Source of the DNA: JAAZAI01 sp050942875
GTDB taxonomy: Bacteria > Verrucomicrobiota > Kiritimatiellia > RFP12 > UBA3636
Reading direction: 5' to 3'
Length of the DNA stretch: 9,169 nucleotides
Assembly: GCA_050942875.1 (NCBI GenBank)
Contig: JBMNOD010000111.1
Coordinates: 1 to 9,169 of the forward strand
Shown: positions 1-7,388 of the stretch, in pieces
Numbering within the stretch: the first letter of the stretch is position 1
How the letters are laid out: each line of letters opens with the position of its first letter
The notes under the pieces: model-generated
The model's input: the letters and a program-made list of their open reading frames with translations, nothing else
Databases searched by the model: none
Told to the model about the DNA's origin: nothing
Program-made: the position numbers and the translations under genes

Positions 1-36
1 GGAGAAAAGTTTGTTGTAGAATCTATGAGTATATAA
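1..36 (+). CDS. Possible C-terminal end of a plus-strand gene entering from the left (partial)
   Basis: Frame 1 is open from the first base and ends in TAA at 34-36, giving an eleven-residue tail (GEKFVVESMSI). The stop lies directly on the 5' arm of a terminator-like hairpin, as expected at the end of a gene. Eleven codons are too few for any function to be proposed, and an open frame of this length can occur by chance. The placement rests mainly on the adjoining terminator. Confidence 0.3.
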   Translation, partial: GEKFVVESMSI

Positions 37-59
37 GAGTCTAACCAACTCTTTTTTTA
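35..59 (+). terminator. Rho-independent terminator for a gene upstream of the window
   Basis: AAGAGT (35-40) pairs with ACTCTT (48-53) across a seven-base loop, and the 3' arm runs into a stretch of seven T. The T run follows the hairpin only on the plus strand, so it would stop transcription coming from the left. The stem is short and GC-poor, so the terminator would be of modest strength. It also marks the likely edge of the island, because repeat arm A starts eleven bases later. Confidence 0.5.
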
Positions 60-69
60 TTTAATCATT

Positions 70-384
70 GCTCCGAACCTTGAACGAAATCCGAACTTTT
101 TTTAGCGAAAATCCGAACGCTGAATTTTGACGCTCCGCCCCGCCGCCGCTCGCTGAAGCTCGCTCCGACAAAGAAAAGTTTTGTTCACAATTTTTCTTTT
201 GCGCGCGCCCGATTTTTTCTTCTAAAAGAAAAACAAAACTTTTCTTTGGCGGTCTGCTCTCAAAGAGCAGGGCGGCGGGAGTGGAGTTTATCCCGCAACT
301 GCGGGACTTCGGCTCGGGCGAGGCGGAATTCCCCCCACATCCCCCTTCCGCCTCGCCCTCGCTTTGGACGCCGACGGAATTTGT
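70..384 (-). repeat. Arm A of a large inverted repeat flanking the RM operon
   Basis: Read on the minus strand this 315-base block is nearly the same as 7095-7388 on the plus strand. The main difference is an extra segment of about 21 bases near 270-300 (around a CCCGCAACTGCGGG palindrome) that the other arm lacks. It is much richer in GC than its neighbours. It contains two perfect internal hairpins kept in both arms: 17 bp (169-185 with 232-248) and 13 bp (316-328 with 346-358, around a C-rich loop). Open frames cross it, but small indels shift them between the copies, so I treat it as non-coding structured repeat DNA. Similar repeats may exist elsewhere in the genome; that cannot be seen here. 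This arm accounts for nearly all of the gene-free stretch at the left. Confidence 0.85.
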
Positions 385-400
385 GCCAGCGTTAGCTGGC
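385..400. other. Short hairpin at the end of the DUF4238 gene
   Basis: GCCAGC (385-390) and GCTGGC (395-400) form a 6-bp stem around a GTTA loop. The hairpin overlaps the stop codon of the DUF4238 gene and touches the inner edge of repeat arm A. No T run follows on the minus strand, so a classical terminator is not supported. It could stabilise the 3' end of the operon mRNA or be part of the repeat boundary. Confidence 0.35.
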
Positions 401-1363
401 GCGCCGCTGTTGCTTGTCATAAAGATTCGCGCTGTCAACAATATCCTGCAATAAATCGGAACTACTTGCGTATGCGTAAGCAATAGCGTTTCTCGGATGT
501 TGAAAATTTAACTCTAATATTTTTTCGTTATGCTCTTTATTATCAAATAAGGTTTTTCTTTTGACTTTTACAATTTCTGGTGGGTTTCTTGGGTCGGTCG
601 CAACTATCAAAATGTCTGGTGTCATAGAAAATTGGTGTGTTCTTTGTAAAAATGTTGGGCCATAAAAAAATTTGCCCGTCCATTCCGGAAAAAGCTCAAT
701 CACAGGGTTGTCAGATGTTATAAATTTTTTGCTTGATTTTGAAATATAAACTTGCCACTCCTTGCCGAATAATAAATTTCTAAATCCTTCCATCTCGCCA
801 ATCAAATGCAGATGTGCCGCATTTCCCATTTCCACTCTGTATTCGCCCTTTTGTGCAAATTCAATAACTTCGTTTCTTTGTTGCTCTGTTAATTTTTCGC
901 CCGTTTCTTTTTCATGCTGATCAAAAAATTTGTGAATATGCGATGAGCCAAAATGTAATTTTGTAATCTGTTTAATCATTTGCTCATTCATTCTCTGTAT
1001 TTGCTTGCGCATATATGGGCCTCGCAAATACTGGAGCGACATAAAAGTCGCGACTAGCATTTTGTCGCTTTCCGCGATTTGCTCAAAATTAACAAATTTT
1101 TTGGCGATGCTATCGTAAACTTTTGAAATATCGGACTCAATCCTTTGAAACTCTTTTTCTAATGCTTGGCTAACTTCATCAAGTTTATTATTCGCGCTGT
1201 AATAATATTCTTCGTTACAAACGCTTTTAGGAGATCTTGAAGCAACAACCTTTCTTCTTTCACAATCTAATATTTCTAGCTTGTCCTCATCGTTTGCAAA
1301 TTTTCGCAAATAGAATTGTGGAACATAGTGCTGATTTTTTGTGATATTATCATTTTCTTTCAT
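392..1363 (-). CDS. DUF4238 domain-containing protein, last gene of the RM operon
   Basis: This 323-residue protein matches the DUF4238 pattern. The N-terminal QHYVPQFYLRKF motif is at residues 12-22 and the central FITSDNPV motif at 214-221. A later beta-rich segment follows (QFSMTPDILIVATD, 244-257), then an N-containing C-terminal helix region around 285-300. The length is normal for the family. There is no signal peptide or membrane segment, so it should be cytoplasmic. The biochemical function of DUF4238 is not known to me. The start codon overlaps the end of the upstream nuclease-like gene by 14 bases, which implies translational coupling and a shared role with the RM operon. The last codons abut repeat arm A, so the natural C-terminus could have been altered by repeat insertion. 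The family call is firm; the role is open. Confidence 0.8.
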   Translation of the reverse strand: MKENDNITKNQHYVPQFYLRKFANDEDKLEILDCERRKVVASRSPKSVCNEEYYYSANNKLDEVSQALEKEFQRIESDISKVYDSIAKKFVNFEQIAESDKMLVATFMSLQYLRGPYMRKQIQRMNEQMIKQITKLHFGSSHIHKFFDQHEKETGEKLTEQQRNEVIEFAQKGEYRVEMGNAAHLHLIGEMEGFRNLLFGKEWQVYISKSSKKFITSDNPVIELFPEWTGKFFYGPTFLQRTHQFSMTPDILIVATDPRNPPEIVKVKRKTLFDNKEHNEKILELNFQHPRNAIAYAYASSSDLLQDIVDSANLYDKQQRRAS

Positions 1364-1787
1364 ATCTCTTAAAATCTTTTGGCGAATATTCCGTTACTTT
1401 TCCATTATCATCAACAGAAAATATATACAAACATAAATGTCGGGCAACTTGCCATGGAATCCTTCGTAAAGCTGTTTTGGCACTTGCCTCTGGCAAGCCA
1501 AGTCCGTATTTGTAAGCGTGCCGAGCAATTACGCTCATGCGAGTTACGATCTGTCCTAGTGCGTAAAGCCAAATTGTTTCATTTACCGATTTTGCAGATT
1601 TTGAATAAGATTTACCCTTTACCTCAATATAAAATCGGCGAGCTTTGTTCTTGTTTCGTGAATCGGTAACGATAATATCGCAACCTTTTTCGTGTAGTCC
1701 TTTTGTTTTGACATTATAATCCCAGCCCTTTTGCGCGAGGTGTTTTAGTATCGCTTTTTCAACAAATTTTTCCGTGAGTTCATCCAT
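1350..1787 (-). CDS. Small predicted PD-(D/E)XK nuclease-like protein
   Basis: This 145-residue protein has the core of a PD-(D/E)XK nuclease fold. An N-terminal helix carries Glu (E7 or E10), a KGCDI segment holds Asp37, and after a loop comes the strand FYIEVKGKS with Glu55 and Lys57. A conserved-looking helix follows (ETIWLYALGQIVTRM, 70-84), containing a Gln that often supports the active site in this superfamily. The spacing D-x17-E-x-K is typical. It is much shorter than a full restriction enzyme and has no recognisable DNA-binding domain, so partners may guide it. It begins inside the end of the HsdMS gene (8-base overlap), and the DUF4238 gene begins inside it. Likely roles are an accessory DNA nuclease of the RM operon or a defence effector working with DUF4238. 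The fold assignment is motif-based, and activity is inference. Confidence 0.7.
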   Translation of the reverse strand: MDELTEKFVEKAILKHLAQKGWDYNVKTKGLHEKGCDIIVTDSRNKNKARRFYIEVKGKSYSKSAKSVNETIWLYALGQIVTRMSVIARHAYKYGLGLPEASAKTALRRIPWQVARHLCLYIFSVDDNGKVTEYSPKDFKRYERK

Positions 1788-4230
1788 AAATAGACTTTAT
1801 TTTCGCTTCAATTTTTTGCTGGAAAAGATCAATCAGTTTTTTGTTGGCTTCAACAACCTTTCTTTCCTCTTCAATTTTTGCGACAATTTGCTTTTGAATT
1901 TCTAAAGGCGGTAAAGGAATTTCAATGCTCAAAATGTTATCCTTGCCGATATTTATTTGAACACCACCGCCACCAAGTTTCTTGTAGTATTCCTTGACCA
2001 CATCTCGCTGTAATACATACTTCAAAAACGGAATACTCAACCTATCAATTTTTATATCCTTAAACTTACCCACGCGCTGATTCAAAAGCAATTTTTTCCC
2101 CTTGGAATCAACAATGGTCGGGACTCCTAGGATTTTTGGATCACCAGCCATATCGGTCATAGCAATAACGACATCACCATCAAACAAAGCAAAATCTTTA
2201 TATTTCTCATAGAAAGAATTTGGTAAATACTTAGGATTATAATCAACATCAACGCTTCCGTCCGGTCTTATATTGCTCATGCGAAAATTTAAAACTTCAG
2301 ATTTTTCTACATAATCGTCCGACTTGAAAGCAAAGCCATTCTGTAAATCAGCAAGTTCTTTAAGTTTTACGATTTCCCATCTTGGATCAATTTCAAAACT
2401 TGGTTTCCAGCTTTCAACGACTGCTCGTGCGCCGTCTATTACTTTTTGATAGTTTTCTAGCTCGCCAACGATTTGATCTTGAATTTCAAGAGGCGGAAGA
2501 GGAATTTTAAATGGTGATAATGAAGCTCTTGTTATCTGAGGTTGAGCAGCTCCGGTTATTGTTTTACTTAAATCTGAACTTTCAAGCACAAAATACAGAT
2601 ATCGCTGATTTAAAACTTTTTCATCTTTTGGGTGAACTACCATTGCATTGCCGGTAACCCATGACTGTGGTTCTGAAAAATTTATTGTGCCACAAGTAGC
2701 CCCGCGACAAGTTACCAAAATTTCTTGTTCTTCATGGTTGTATTTATCGTAAAACCCTATAACACCGTTTGCACCATAAACTTTGTATTTTCCTGATTCT
2801 TTAATTTCTTTTGAGGTGATTGTCTTCGGTTGGTATATTTCACAAACTTGCCCCAATTCAATCATGGGTATTGCGCCATTTGACTTAATTTTCTTTTCTC
2901 GATGAACGCCACCAGTCAAATTCGTAGTATTACTTTCTATAATTTTCTTGCTTGCAATGGTATAAAATTTTTCATCATCAATATTTGGCTGTTTTCCATT
3001 TTGCAAATCTTCACGATATTTTTTAATAACCTCTAAGGCATTCGGTAAATCATTTTTATCTATCGGCGCAGGATTAGTATTGAGGGTAAAGCCATGATTT
3101 TCTATTTCATAAAATAAAATTTGGTCTGGCTTTAAGGTTTTGTCTAAAAATACAATACTAGTTTTAACTGGTGAATATGGATTGAAAACTTTTTGAGGAA
3201 GTGAAACCACACACCATAACCCATTATCTAAAAATAACTTTCTGATCGCCTGATGACCCTTACTTGCGTCAAATATAATTCCTTCCGGAACGATTATCCC
3301 CATTCTGCCGTTGAAATTTAGATGATGAACCATATACTCACAAAACAACACCTCCGTTTTATTTGAAGTTATAGCAAAACGAGAATGTCGGCGCGCTCCG
3401 CCCTTCGGTGTGATGAATGGCGGATTGGCGACAATAATATCAAAAGTATGTTGCCAAAGATTTTCATTGAGTAGTGTGTCGTTTTCCGAAACATTTGGAA
3501 CTTTCAAGCCATGCAGATACAAGTTAGCGAGAGAAAACTTCACCATTAACGGCTCCATATCCCAGCCAAAAATTGTTTCGTTATAAAGTTTCTTCGTTTG
3601 CTCCGGATTAAGTTTCAATCTGCCTTTTTCATCAGTGTATTTTCCTTTGAGATAATTAAAAGCCGCGACCAAAAATCCAGCTGTTCCGCAAGCCGGATCG
3701 GCGATTTTTTCGCCGATATTTGGATCAACAACGCGAACAATAAAATCAATGATGTGGCGAGGTGTGCGGAATTGTCCCAGCTCGTTTTGCGTGCCTAAAA
3801 TCGGCAATAAACTTTCGTAAAAATCGCCCAAGTCCAAACCATCGGAAAATTTATCATTCAAGTATTGCAAAAACGAGCTTAAAACTTTTGGCTCAAGAAT
3901 TTTCAAATACGAGCGTTCAAAAACTTTGCGGACAGTCGCGTCTATGTGGGGGTTTTTATATAGCGATTCAACGGCTTCGCGACATTCTTTGACTAATTCC
4001 TCGCCACTATGGCGCATTAAAACATCAAAATGGTATCGCTCCCACGCACCGGTAAAAATCAATTCCTTTGAGCCAATACGAACAAGATCATCATGCTTTC
4101 TTGATAATTGCTTTAAAAACAGAAACAAAGTGATTTGTTCTATTTGATCGGTCGGCATTGCCACCTTGCCAACGATTATTTGGCGTAAGTCGGCAATAAC
4201 TTTATTTAATTCTTGGGGTTTAGTTGACAT
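1780..4230 (-). CDS. hsdM: Type I RM methyltransferase-specificity fusion (HsdM-HsdS)
   Basis: This 816-residue protein joins two normally separate subunits. Residues 1-440 are an HsdM N6-adenine methyltransferase. A helical N-terminal domain (about 1-140) precedes the SAM-binding motif DPACGTAGFL (178-187) and the catalytic NPPF (269-272). Residues 455-816 are a complete HsdS with two target recognition domains (about 455-575 and 618-770). Each ends in the same PLPPLEIQ(D/K)QIV element (577-588 and 772-783) followed by a coiled-coil spacer helix. It would methylate a bipartite site set by the two recognition domains and, with HsdR, form the restriction complex. The frame runs through the junction (around 440-455) without a stop, so the fusion looks genuine. 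The gene starts 11 bases inside the end of hsdR. No strong Shine-Dalgarno is seen, so coupling probably drives translation. Confidence 0.93.
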   Translation of the reverse strand: MSTKPQELNKVIADLRQIIVGKVAMPTDQIEQITLFLFLKQLSRKHDDLVRIGSKELIFTGAWERYHFDVLMRHSGEELVKECREAVESLYKNPHIDATVRKVFERSYLKILEPKVLSSFLQYLNDKFSDGLDLGDFYESLLPILGTQNELGQFRTPRHIIDFIVRVVDPNIGEKIADPACGTAGFLVAAFNYLKGKYTDEKGRLKLNPEQTKKLYNETIFGWDMEPLMVKFSLANLYLHGLKVPNVSENDTLLNENLWQHTFDIIVANPPFITPKGGARRHSRFAITSNKTEVLFCEYMVHHLNFNGRMGIIVPEGIIFDASKGHQAIRKLFLDNGLWCVVSLPQKVFNPYSPVKTSIVFLDKTLKPDQILFYEIENHGFTLNTNPAPIDKNDLPNALEVIKKYREDLQNGKQPNIDDEKFYTIASKKIIESNTTNLTGGVHREKKIKSNGAIPMIELGQVCEIYQPKTITSKEIKESGKYKVYGANGVIGFYDKYNHEEQEILVTCRGATCGTINFSEPQSWVTGNAMVVHPKDEKVLNQRYLYFVLESSDLSKTITGAAQPQITRASLSPFKIPLPPLEIQDQIVGELENYQKVIDGARAVVESWKPSFEIDPRWEIVKLKELADLQNGFAFKSDDYVEKSEVLNFRMSNIRPDGSVDVDYNPKYLPNSFYEKYKDFALFDGDVVIAMTDMAGDPKILGVPTIVDSKGKKLLLNQRVGKFKDIKIDRLSIPFLKYVLQRDVVKEYYKKLGGGGVQINIGKDNILSIEIPLPPLEIQKQIVAKIEEERKVVEANKKLIDLFQQKIEAKIKSIYG

Positions 4231-6691
4231 AGGCGATATTGGATTCTTTTATATAACTAACTACTTTTTCCACTTCGTCGCGATTTATTCTGCCGACAGG
4301 GACAATTCCGCCAAAAGTTTGGTCGTCAAGCACGCTCAAATTACCTTTTTCAAGCGCGTGGCGATAATCGGGATTAGTAAGGTAGCATTGATAAATATTC
4401 TCAAAATAGTTCAGTTTTTCGTAAGGCGTGCCGGAATAGACGAGTTTAAATTCTTCAAAGCCCTCGTTCATTCTGTCGTATTTATCCGGCAAGCGTTCAA
4501 TGAAGCCCGCGGCTTTGCGCAAAAAATCAGCAAGACCGTTTGAGGTTTGATACGCTTTGCGAAGCGATTCCAAAGAGAAATAGTATTTTGGCTTTTCAAG
4601 CAATTTTTCTTTGGCGATTCGTTCTGTTTCGTCCACATCGTTGTTTTCAAGAGCAGATTCAAAATCTTTATCTTGACCCATTAAATCTTTAACCGATTGC
4701 TCAAAATGATTGCGGTATGCTTCGCGATCAACTTTCATGCAATCATCACCGATTTGAATTTGGTTATCTCTCACCAAAAAATCAGTTCCAACATAAATAT
4801 AATTGCCATGAGCAACGGCGATCGGCGGTTCGCCTGGCTCTGGTTCGGGTTTTGGCTCCGGTTTTGGTTGCGGTTCAGGAATTGGTTTTGGCGTGGCTTC
4901 TTTGCCAACTGGTAATTTTAACGGTTCAGTATAGTCGTATTCTTCTTCAAAGTATTCGCAAACACCGAAGAAATCTATCAAATGATAAAAATCTTTTTCA
5001 ATATTTTGTCCGGTAAGCTCGTTTTTGAAAGTATGCCGTCTTGTACCTCTGCCTTTGATTTGAACAAAATCGCTCACCGAAAAAATCGGCTTCATTAAAA
5101 CGACATTCAAAAGGTCAGTGCAGTCATAGCCAGTCGTCATCATATTGACGGTAACGGCTATGCGAGTATTGCCCAACTGATTATTTCTATATTTTTTCGT
5201 AAGCTCCTGACTGCCGACAACATTGCTGGTAATTTGGCGAGCAAAAACTCCGCTATGGCCTGAATATTTTCCGGGCCAGTTTTTGTCGGCCGCTTCGTTC
5301 AGAATGCGGGCAATTTTTGAGGCGTGATTTTGCGATATGCAATAGATAATTGATTTGCCTATTTCGCCAGTGATCGGGTCTTTCTTGGCGGTTTTCAAAA
5401 ACTCATCAACAATCAAGCGATTTAAACTATCGGAAAATACTTTGCGCTCAAGTTGGCGGATTTTGAAAGTTTCTTCTACTTGCTCGCCGGTTATCTCATC
5501 AATAAAAGCGTCCTGCCAGCCTTCTTGGGACTGCATTTGATTGGTTTTGTCGCTTCGCTTGTCGTAAATGACAGGATTAACCAAATAAGGCGGTTTATGA
5601 GTAACCGCATCTTTTAAGTCAAAACGAAAAGTCGGCTCGCCCGATTCACAGCCAAAAGTTTTATAAGTATCTTGCAAAACTCTTTTTTCCAATTTGCGAG
5701 GGTCGGTTTCAATCAGTTTCTTTTCATCAATTCCTTTCAGATAATCTTTTGGCGTGGCAGTAAGGCCGATTTTCGCTCCTTGAAAATACTCAAAAATTGC
5801 CCGATTGTTTCCGTAAATACTGCGATGAGCTTCATCGGAAATGAGCAAATCAAAATCAAACTGACTAAAATATTTCAAAAAGTTTTGATTGTAGGACAAA
5901 CTTTGAATTGTTGCGATGACTACTTGATTTTGAAGCGCCTGCTCCTTGTTTTCTTTAAAAATAGCGACGTTATATTCCTTGAGATAAGAGCTGATATTTT
6001 GACTGGCTTGGTCGGCAAGCTCTATGCGATCAACCAAAAACAAAATCCTACTCGCGTTACCGGTTTTCAGAAATAATTTGATAAACGCGGCGGCAAGTAA
6101 AGTTTTTCCGGTTCCGGTCGCCATTTCTAAAAGAAAACGACGATTGCCCTCATCAAATTTGCTCGAAATAGTAGTGATAGCGTCAAGCTGATAATCTCGC
6201 AAAAACTTTCTGTCTACTTCGGCAACAGCTCCCTGACTTTGCACGATCCAATCATCTTTTATATCAATGCCGGACAAAGGCATTGCGGTTGTCGCGGTCA
6301 ATAATTTTGTTAAATCTTTTTGCGTTGGAAATTTTAAAATGATTTTTTCGGCATTTTGGTTTAAATCCCAAAAATAATGTGTGTCGCCGTTGCTCAAAAT
6401 AACAAAACGGCATCTTTTTGCTTTAGCGTAATCCTCGGCTTGTTTTTTTCCGACAACAGGGTCTTTGCTTCCAGATTTTGCTTCCAAAACAGCGAGAGGA
6501 AATCCCTTTGTGTCTAAAAGCAGATAATCAATAAAACCTTTGCCGTGTTCAAAATCATCGCCCAAACTTTCTAAATTGACGTTGCCTTCAACTTCAATAT
6601 TTTTTGCACCTGATTTGTCATCAAAAAATCTCCAGCCGGATTCTTGGAGTAGTGCGTTTATTTTTAATCTTGCTTTGGCTTCTTTTTGCAT
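4220..6691 (-). CDS. hsdR: Type I restriction endonuclease subunit R (HsdR), EcoEI-like
   Basis: This 823-residue protein has the HsdR order of domains. The N-terminal PD-(D/E)XK nuclease holds Asp55 (GFIDYLL), Glu70 and Lys72 (LEAK). Two superfamily 2 helicase domains follow, with Walker A ATGTGKT (191-197), DEAH (286-289), GLTATP (309-314) and motif VI QIKGRGTRR (544-552). A helical C-terminal domain (about 630-823) would dock on the methyltransferase. It pumps DNA using ATP and cuts when translocation stalls. At about 820 residues it fits the shorter EcoEI-type HsdR rather than the EcoKI type. A charged proline-rich linker (about 600-623, Pro/Glu/Lys repeats) separates the motor from the docking domain. 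All catalytic motifs are intact. The start lies 5 bases after the regulator's stop codon, and the end overlaps hsdMS. Confidence 0.96.
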   Translation of the reverse strand: MQKEAKARLKINALLQESGWRFFDDKSGAKNIEVEGNVNLESLGDDFEHGKGFIDYLLLDTKGFPLAVLEAKSGSKDPVVGKKQAEDYAKAKRCRFVILSNGDTHYFWDLNQNAEKIILKFPTQKDLTKLLTATTAMPLSGIDIKDDWIVQSQGAVAEVDRKFLRDYQLDAITTISSKFDEGNRRFLLEMATGTGKTLLAAAFIKLFLKTGNASRILFLVDRIELADQASQNISSYLKEYNVAIFKENKEQALQNQVVIATIQSLSYNQNFLKYFSQFDFDLLISDEAHRSIYGNNRAIFEYFQGAKIGLTATPKDYLKGIDEKKLIETDPRKLEKRVLQDTYKTFGCESGEPTFRFDLKDAVTHKPPYLVNPVIYDKRSDKTNQMQSQEGWQDAFIDEITGEQVEETFKIRQLERKVFSDSLNRLIVDEFLKTAKKDPITGEIGKSIIYCISQNHASKIARILNEAADKNWPGKYSGHSGVFARQITSNVVGSQELTKKYRNNQLGNTRIAVTVNMMTTGYDCTDLLNVVLMKPIFSVSDFVQIKGRGTRRHTFKNELTGQNIEKDFYHLIDFFGVCEYFEEEYDYTEPLKLPVGKEATPKPIPEPQPKPEPKPEPEPGEPPIAVAHGNYIYVGTDFLVRDNQIQIGDDCMKVDREAYRNHFEQSVKDLMGQDKDFESALENNDVDETERIAKEKLLEKPKYYFSLESLRKAYQTSNGLADFLRKAAGFIERLPDKYDRMNEGFEEFKLVYSGTPYEKLNYFENIYQCYLTNPDYRHALEKGNLSVLDDQTFGGIVPVGRINRDEVEKVVSYIKESNIAYVN

Positions 6692-6696
6692 AATTT

Positions 6697-6900
6697 CTAC
6701 TTTATTAAATCATCAACACCAACCTCAAGCGCTTTGGCGATTTTGGTCAGCGTTTCTATTGTCGGGTTTTGATTAACACCATTTTCAACCTTAACAATGG
6801 TATTAAGCGATAAATCGGCAAGGCGAGCAATCTTTTCGAGAGATAGCCCCTTTTTAGCTCGTAGTTTCTTTATGTTTTCAGCAATTTTATTATTTGACAT
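6697..6900 (-). CDS. XRE-family (Cro/C1-type) helix-turn-helix regulator, likely RM controller
   Basis: This 67-residue protein is a single HTH_3 domain. Helices 2 and 3 span about residues 19-41 (LSLEKIARLADLSLNTIVKVENG), with the usual NPT-IETLTKIAKALEV third segment and a final VDDLIK. It resembles small controller (C) proteins of RM systems and Cro-like repressors. It is the first gene of the operon and is followed after 5 bases by hsdR. A regulator placed upstream of restriction genes usually delays or limits endonuclease expression. The AT-rich leader at 6901-6975 carries an inverted repeat that could be its operator. A weak purine-rich site (AGAAAAG) lies just before the ATG. Whether it activates or represses cannot be told from sequence. 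Confidence 0.9.
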   Translation of the reverse strand: MSNNKIAENIKKLRAKKGLSLEKIARLADLSLNTIVKVENGVNQNPTIETLTKIAKALEVGVDDLIK

Positions 6901-6975
6901 ATCTTTTCTAATTGTATAACATTATAGTATATAGAATATAATATAAAGCATTCTTTCTTGATACTATAATGATAA
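6901..6975 (-). promoter_or_regulatory. Promoter and probable operator of the RM operon
   Basis: The leader is almost pure A and T. A TATAAT box on the minus strand (6921-6926) lies about 20 bases before the regulator ATG and would give a very short leader; its -35 partner is poor, so activation or an extended contact may be needed. The 11-mer CATTATAGTAT (6920-6930) recurs inverted as ATACTATAATG (6961-6971), with centres 41 bases apart, close to four helical turns. Two regulator dimers on the same DNA face, or looping, would fit. The right copy also contains a TATAAT on the plus strand (6964-6969). The promoter call is moderate; the operator is inference from symmetry and position. Confidence 0.55.
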
Positions 6976-7094
6976 CTAATTTTTTGAAAAATGTAAATGA
7001 ATCTTTAGGGAGTTCCTTGTCGTTGCCCGCGCACGGGTGGGTTGGGGCAAGGGCAACACGTCTTTTTTCTGCGGCGCATTTTGCAAAGCAAAAT
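6976..7094. other. Non-coding stretch with a GC-rich hairpin patch
   Basis: Between the operator and repeat arm A' lie about 120 bases without a credible gene. Base composition changes sharply near 7008, from AT-rich to GC-rich. GTTGCCC (7022-7028) pairs with GGGCAAC (7051-7057) around a 22-base loop. A second small hairpin, TTTTGC (7079-7084) with GCAAAA (7088-7093), ends at the border of arm A'. The same TTTTGC/GCAAAA stem with a different loop occurs inside arms B' and B. I see no tRNA or known riboswitch pattern here. Confidence 0.4.
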
Positions 7095-7388
7095 ACAAAT
7101 TCCGTCGGCGTCCAAAGCGAGGGCGAGGCGGAAGGGGGTGTGGGGGGAATTCCGCCTCGCCCGAGCCGAAGCGTAGCCCCGCCGCCCTTCTCGTTCAGAG
7201 CAGACCGCCAAAGAAAAGTTTTGTTTTCCTTTTAAAAGAAAAAATCGGGCGCGCGCAAATAAAAAATTGTGAACAAAACTTTTCTTTGTCGGAGCGAGCG
7301 TTAGCGAGCGGCGGCGGGGCGGAGCGTCAAAATTCAGCGTTCGGATTTTCGCTAAAAAAAAGTTCGGATTTCGTTCAGCGTTCGGAGC
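7095..7388 (+). repeat. Arm A' of the inverted repeat flanking the RM operon
   Basis: This is the inverted partner of 70-384. It keeps both internal hairpins: 7209-7225 with 7272-7288 (17 bp) and 7121-7133 with 7150-7162 (13 bp, G-rich loop on this strand). Near its outer end the 13-mer TTCAGCGTTCGGA occurs twice (7333-7345 and 7374-7386). It differs from arm A by one deletion of about 21 bases, single-base indels (for example eight instead of seven A near 7354-7361), and scattered substitutions. The outer end stops at GGAGC, the point where repeat B' begins. Recent duplication or ongoing homogenisation of the arms is likely, given the close identity. Confidence 0.85.

Noticed and set aside
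61..483. Open frame on the minus strand across repeat arm A (140 codons)
   Set aside because: It overlaps the DUF4238 gene end and its counterpart in arm A' is shifted by small indels; the composition is that of GC-rich repeat DNA, so it is not treated as a gene.
3598..4543. Several plus-strand frames of 66-125 codons opposite the HsdMS and HsdR genes
   Set aside because: All lie antisense to strongly conserved coding sequence and show no family motif.
4697..5016. Tryptophan/phenylalanine-rich plus-strand frame resembling a membrane peptide
   Set aside because: It is the antisense shadow of the proline-rich linker codons of HsdR.
70..7388. Composite transposon with insertion sequences as arms
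   Set aside because: Neither arm encodes a transposase, and the arm ends have no short terminal inverted repeats or target duplications that I can see.
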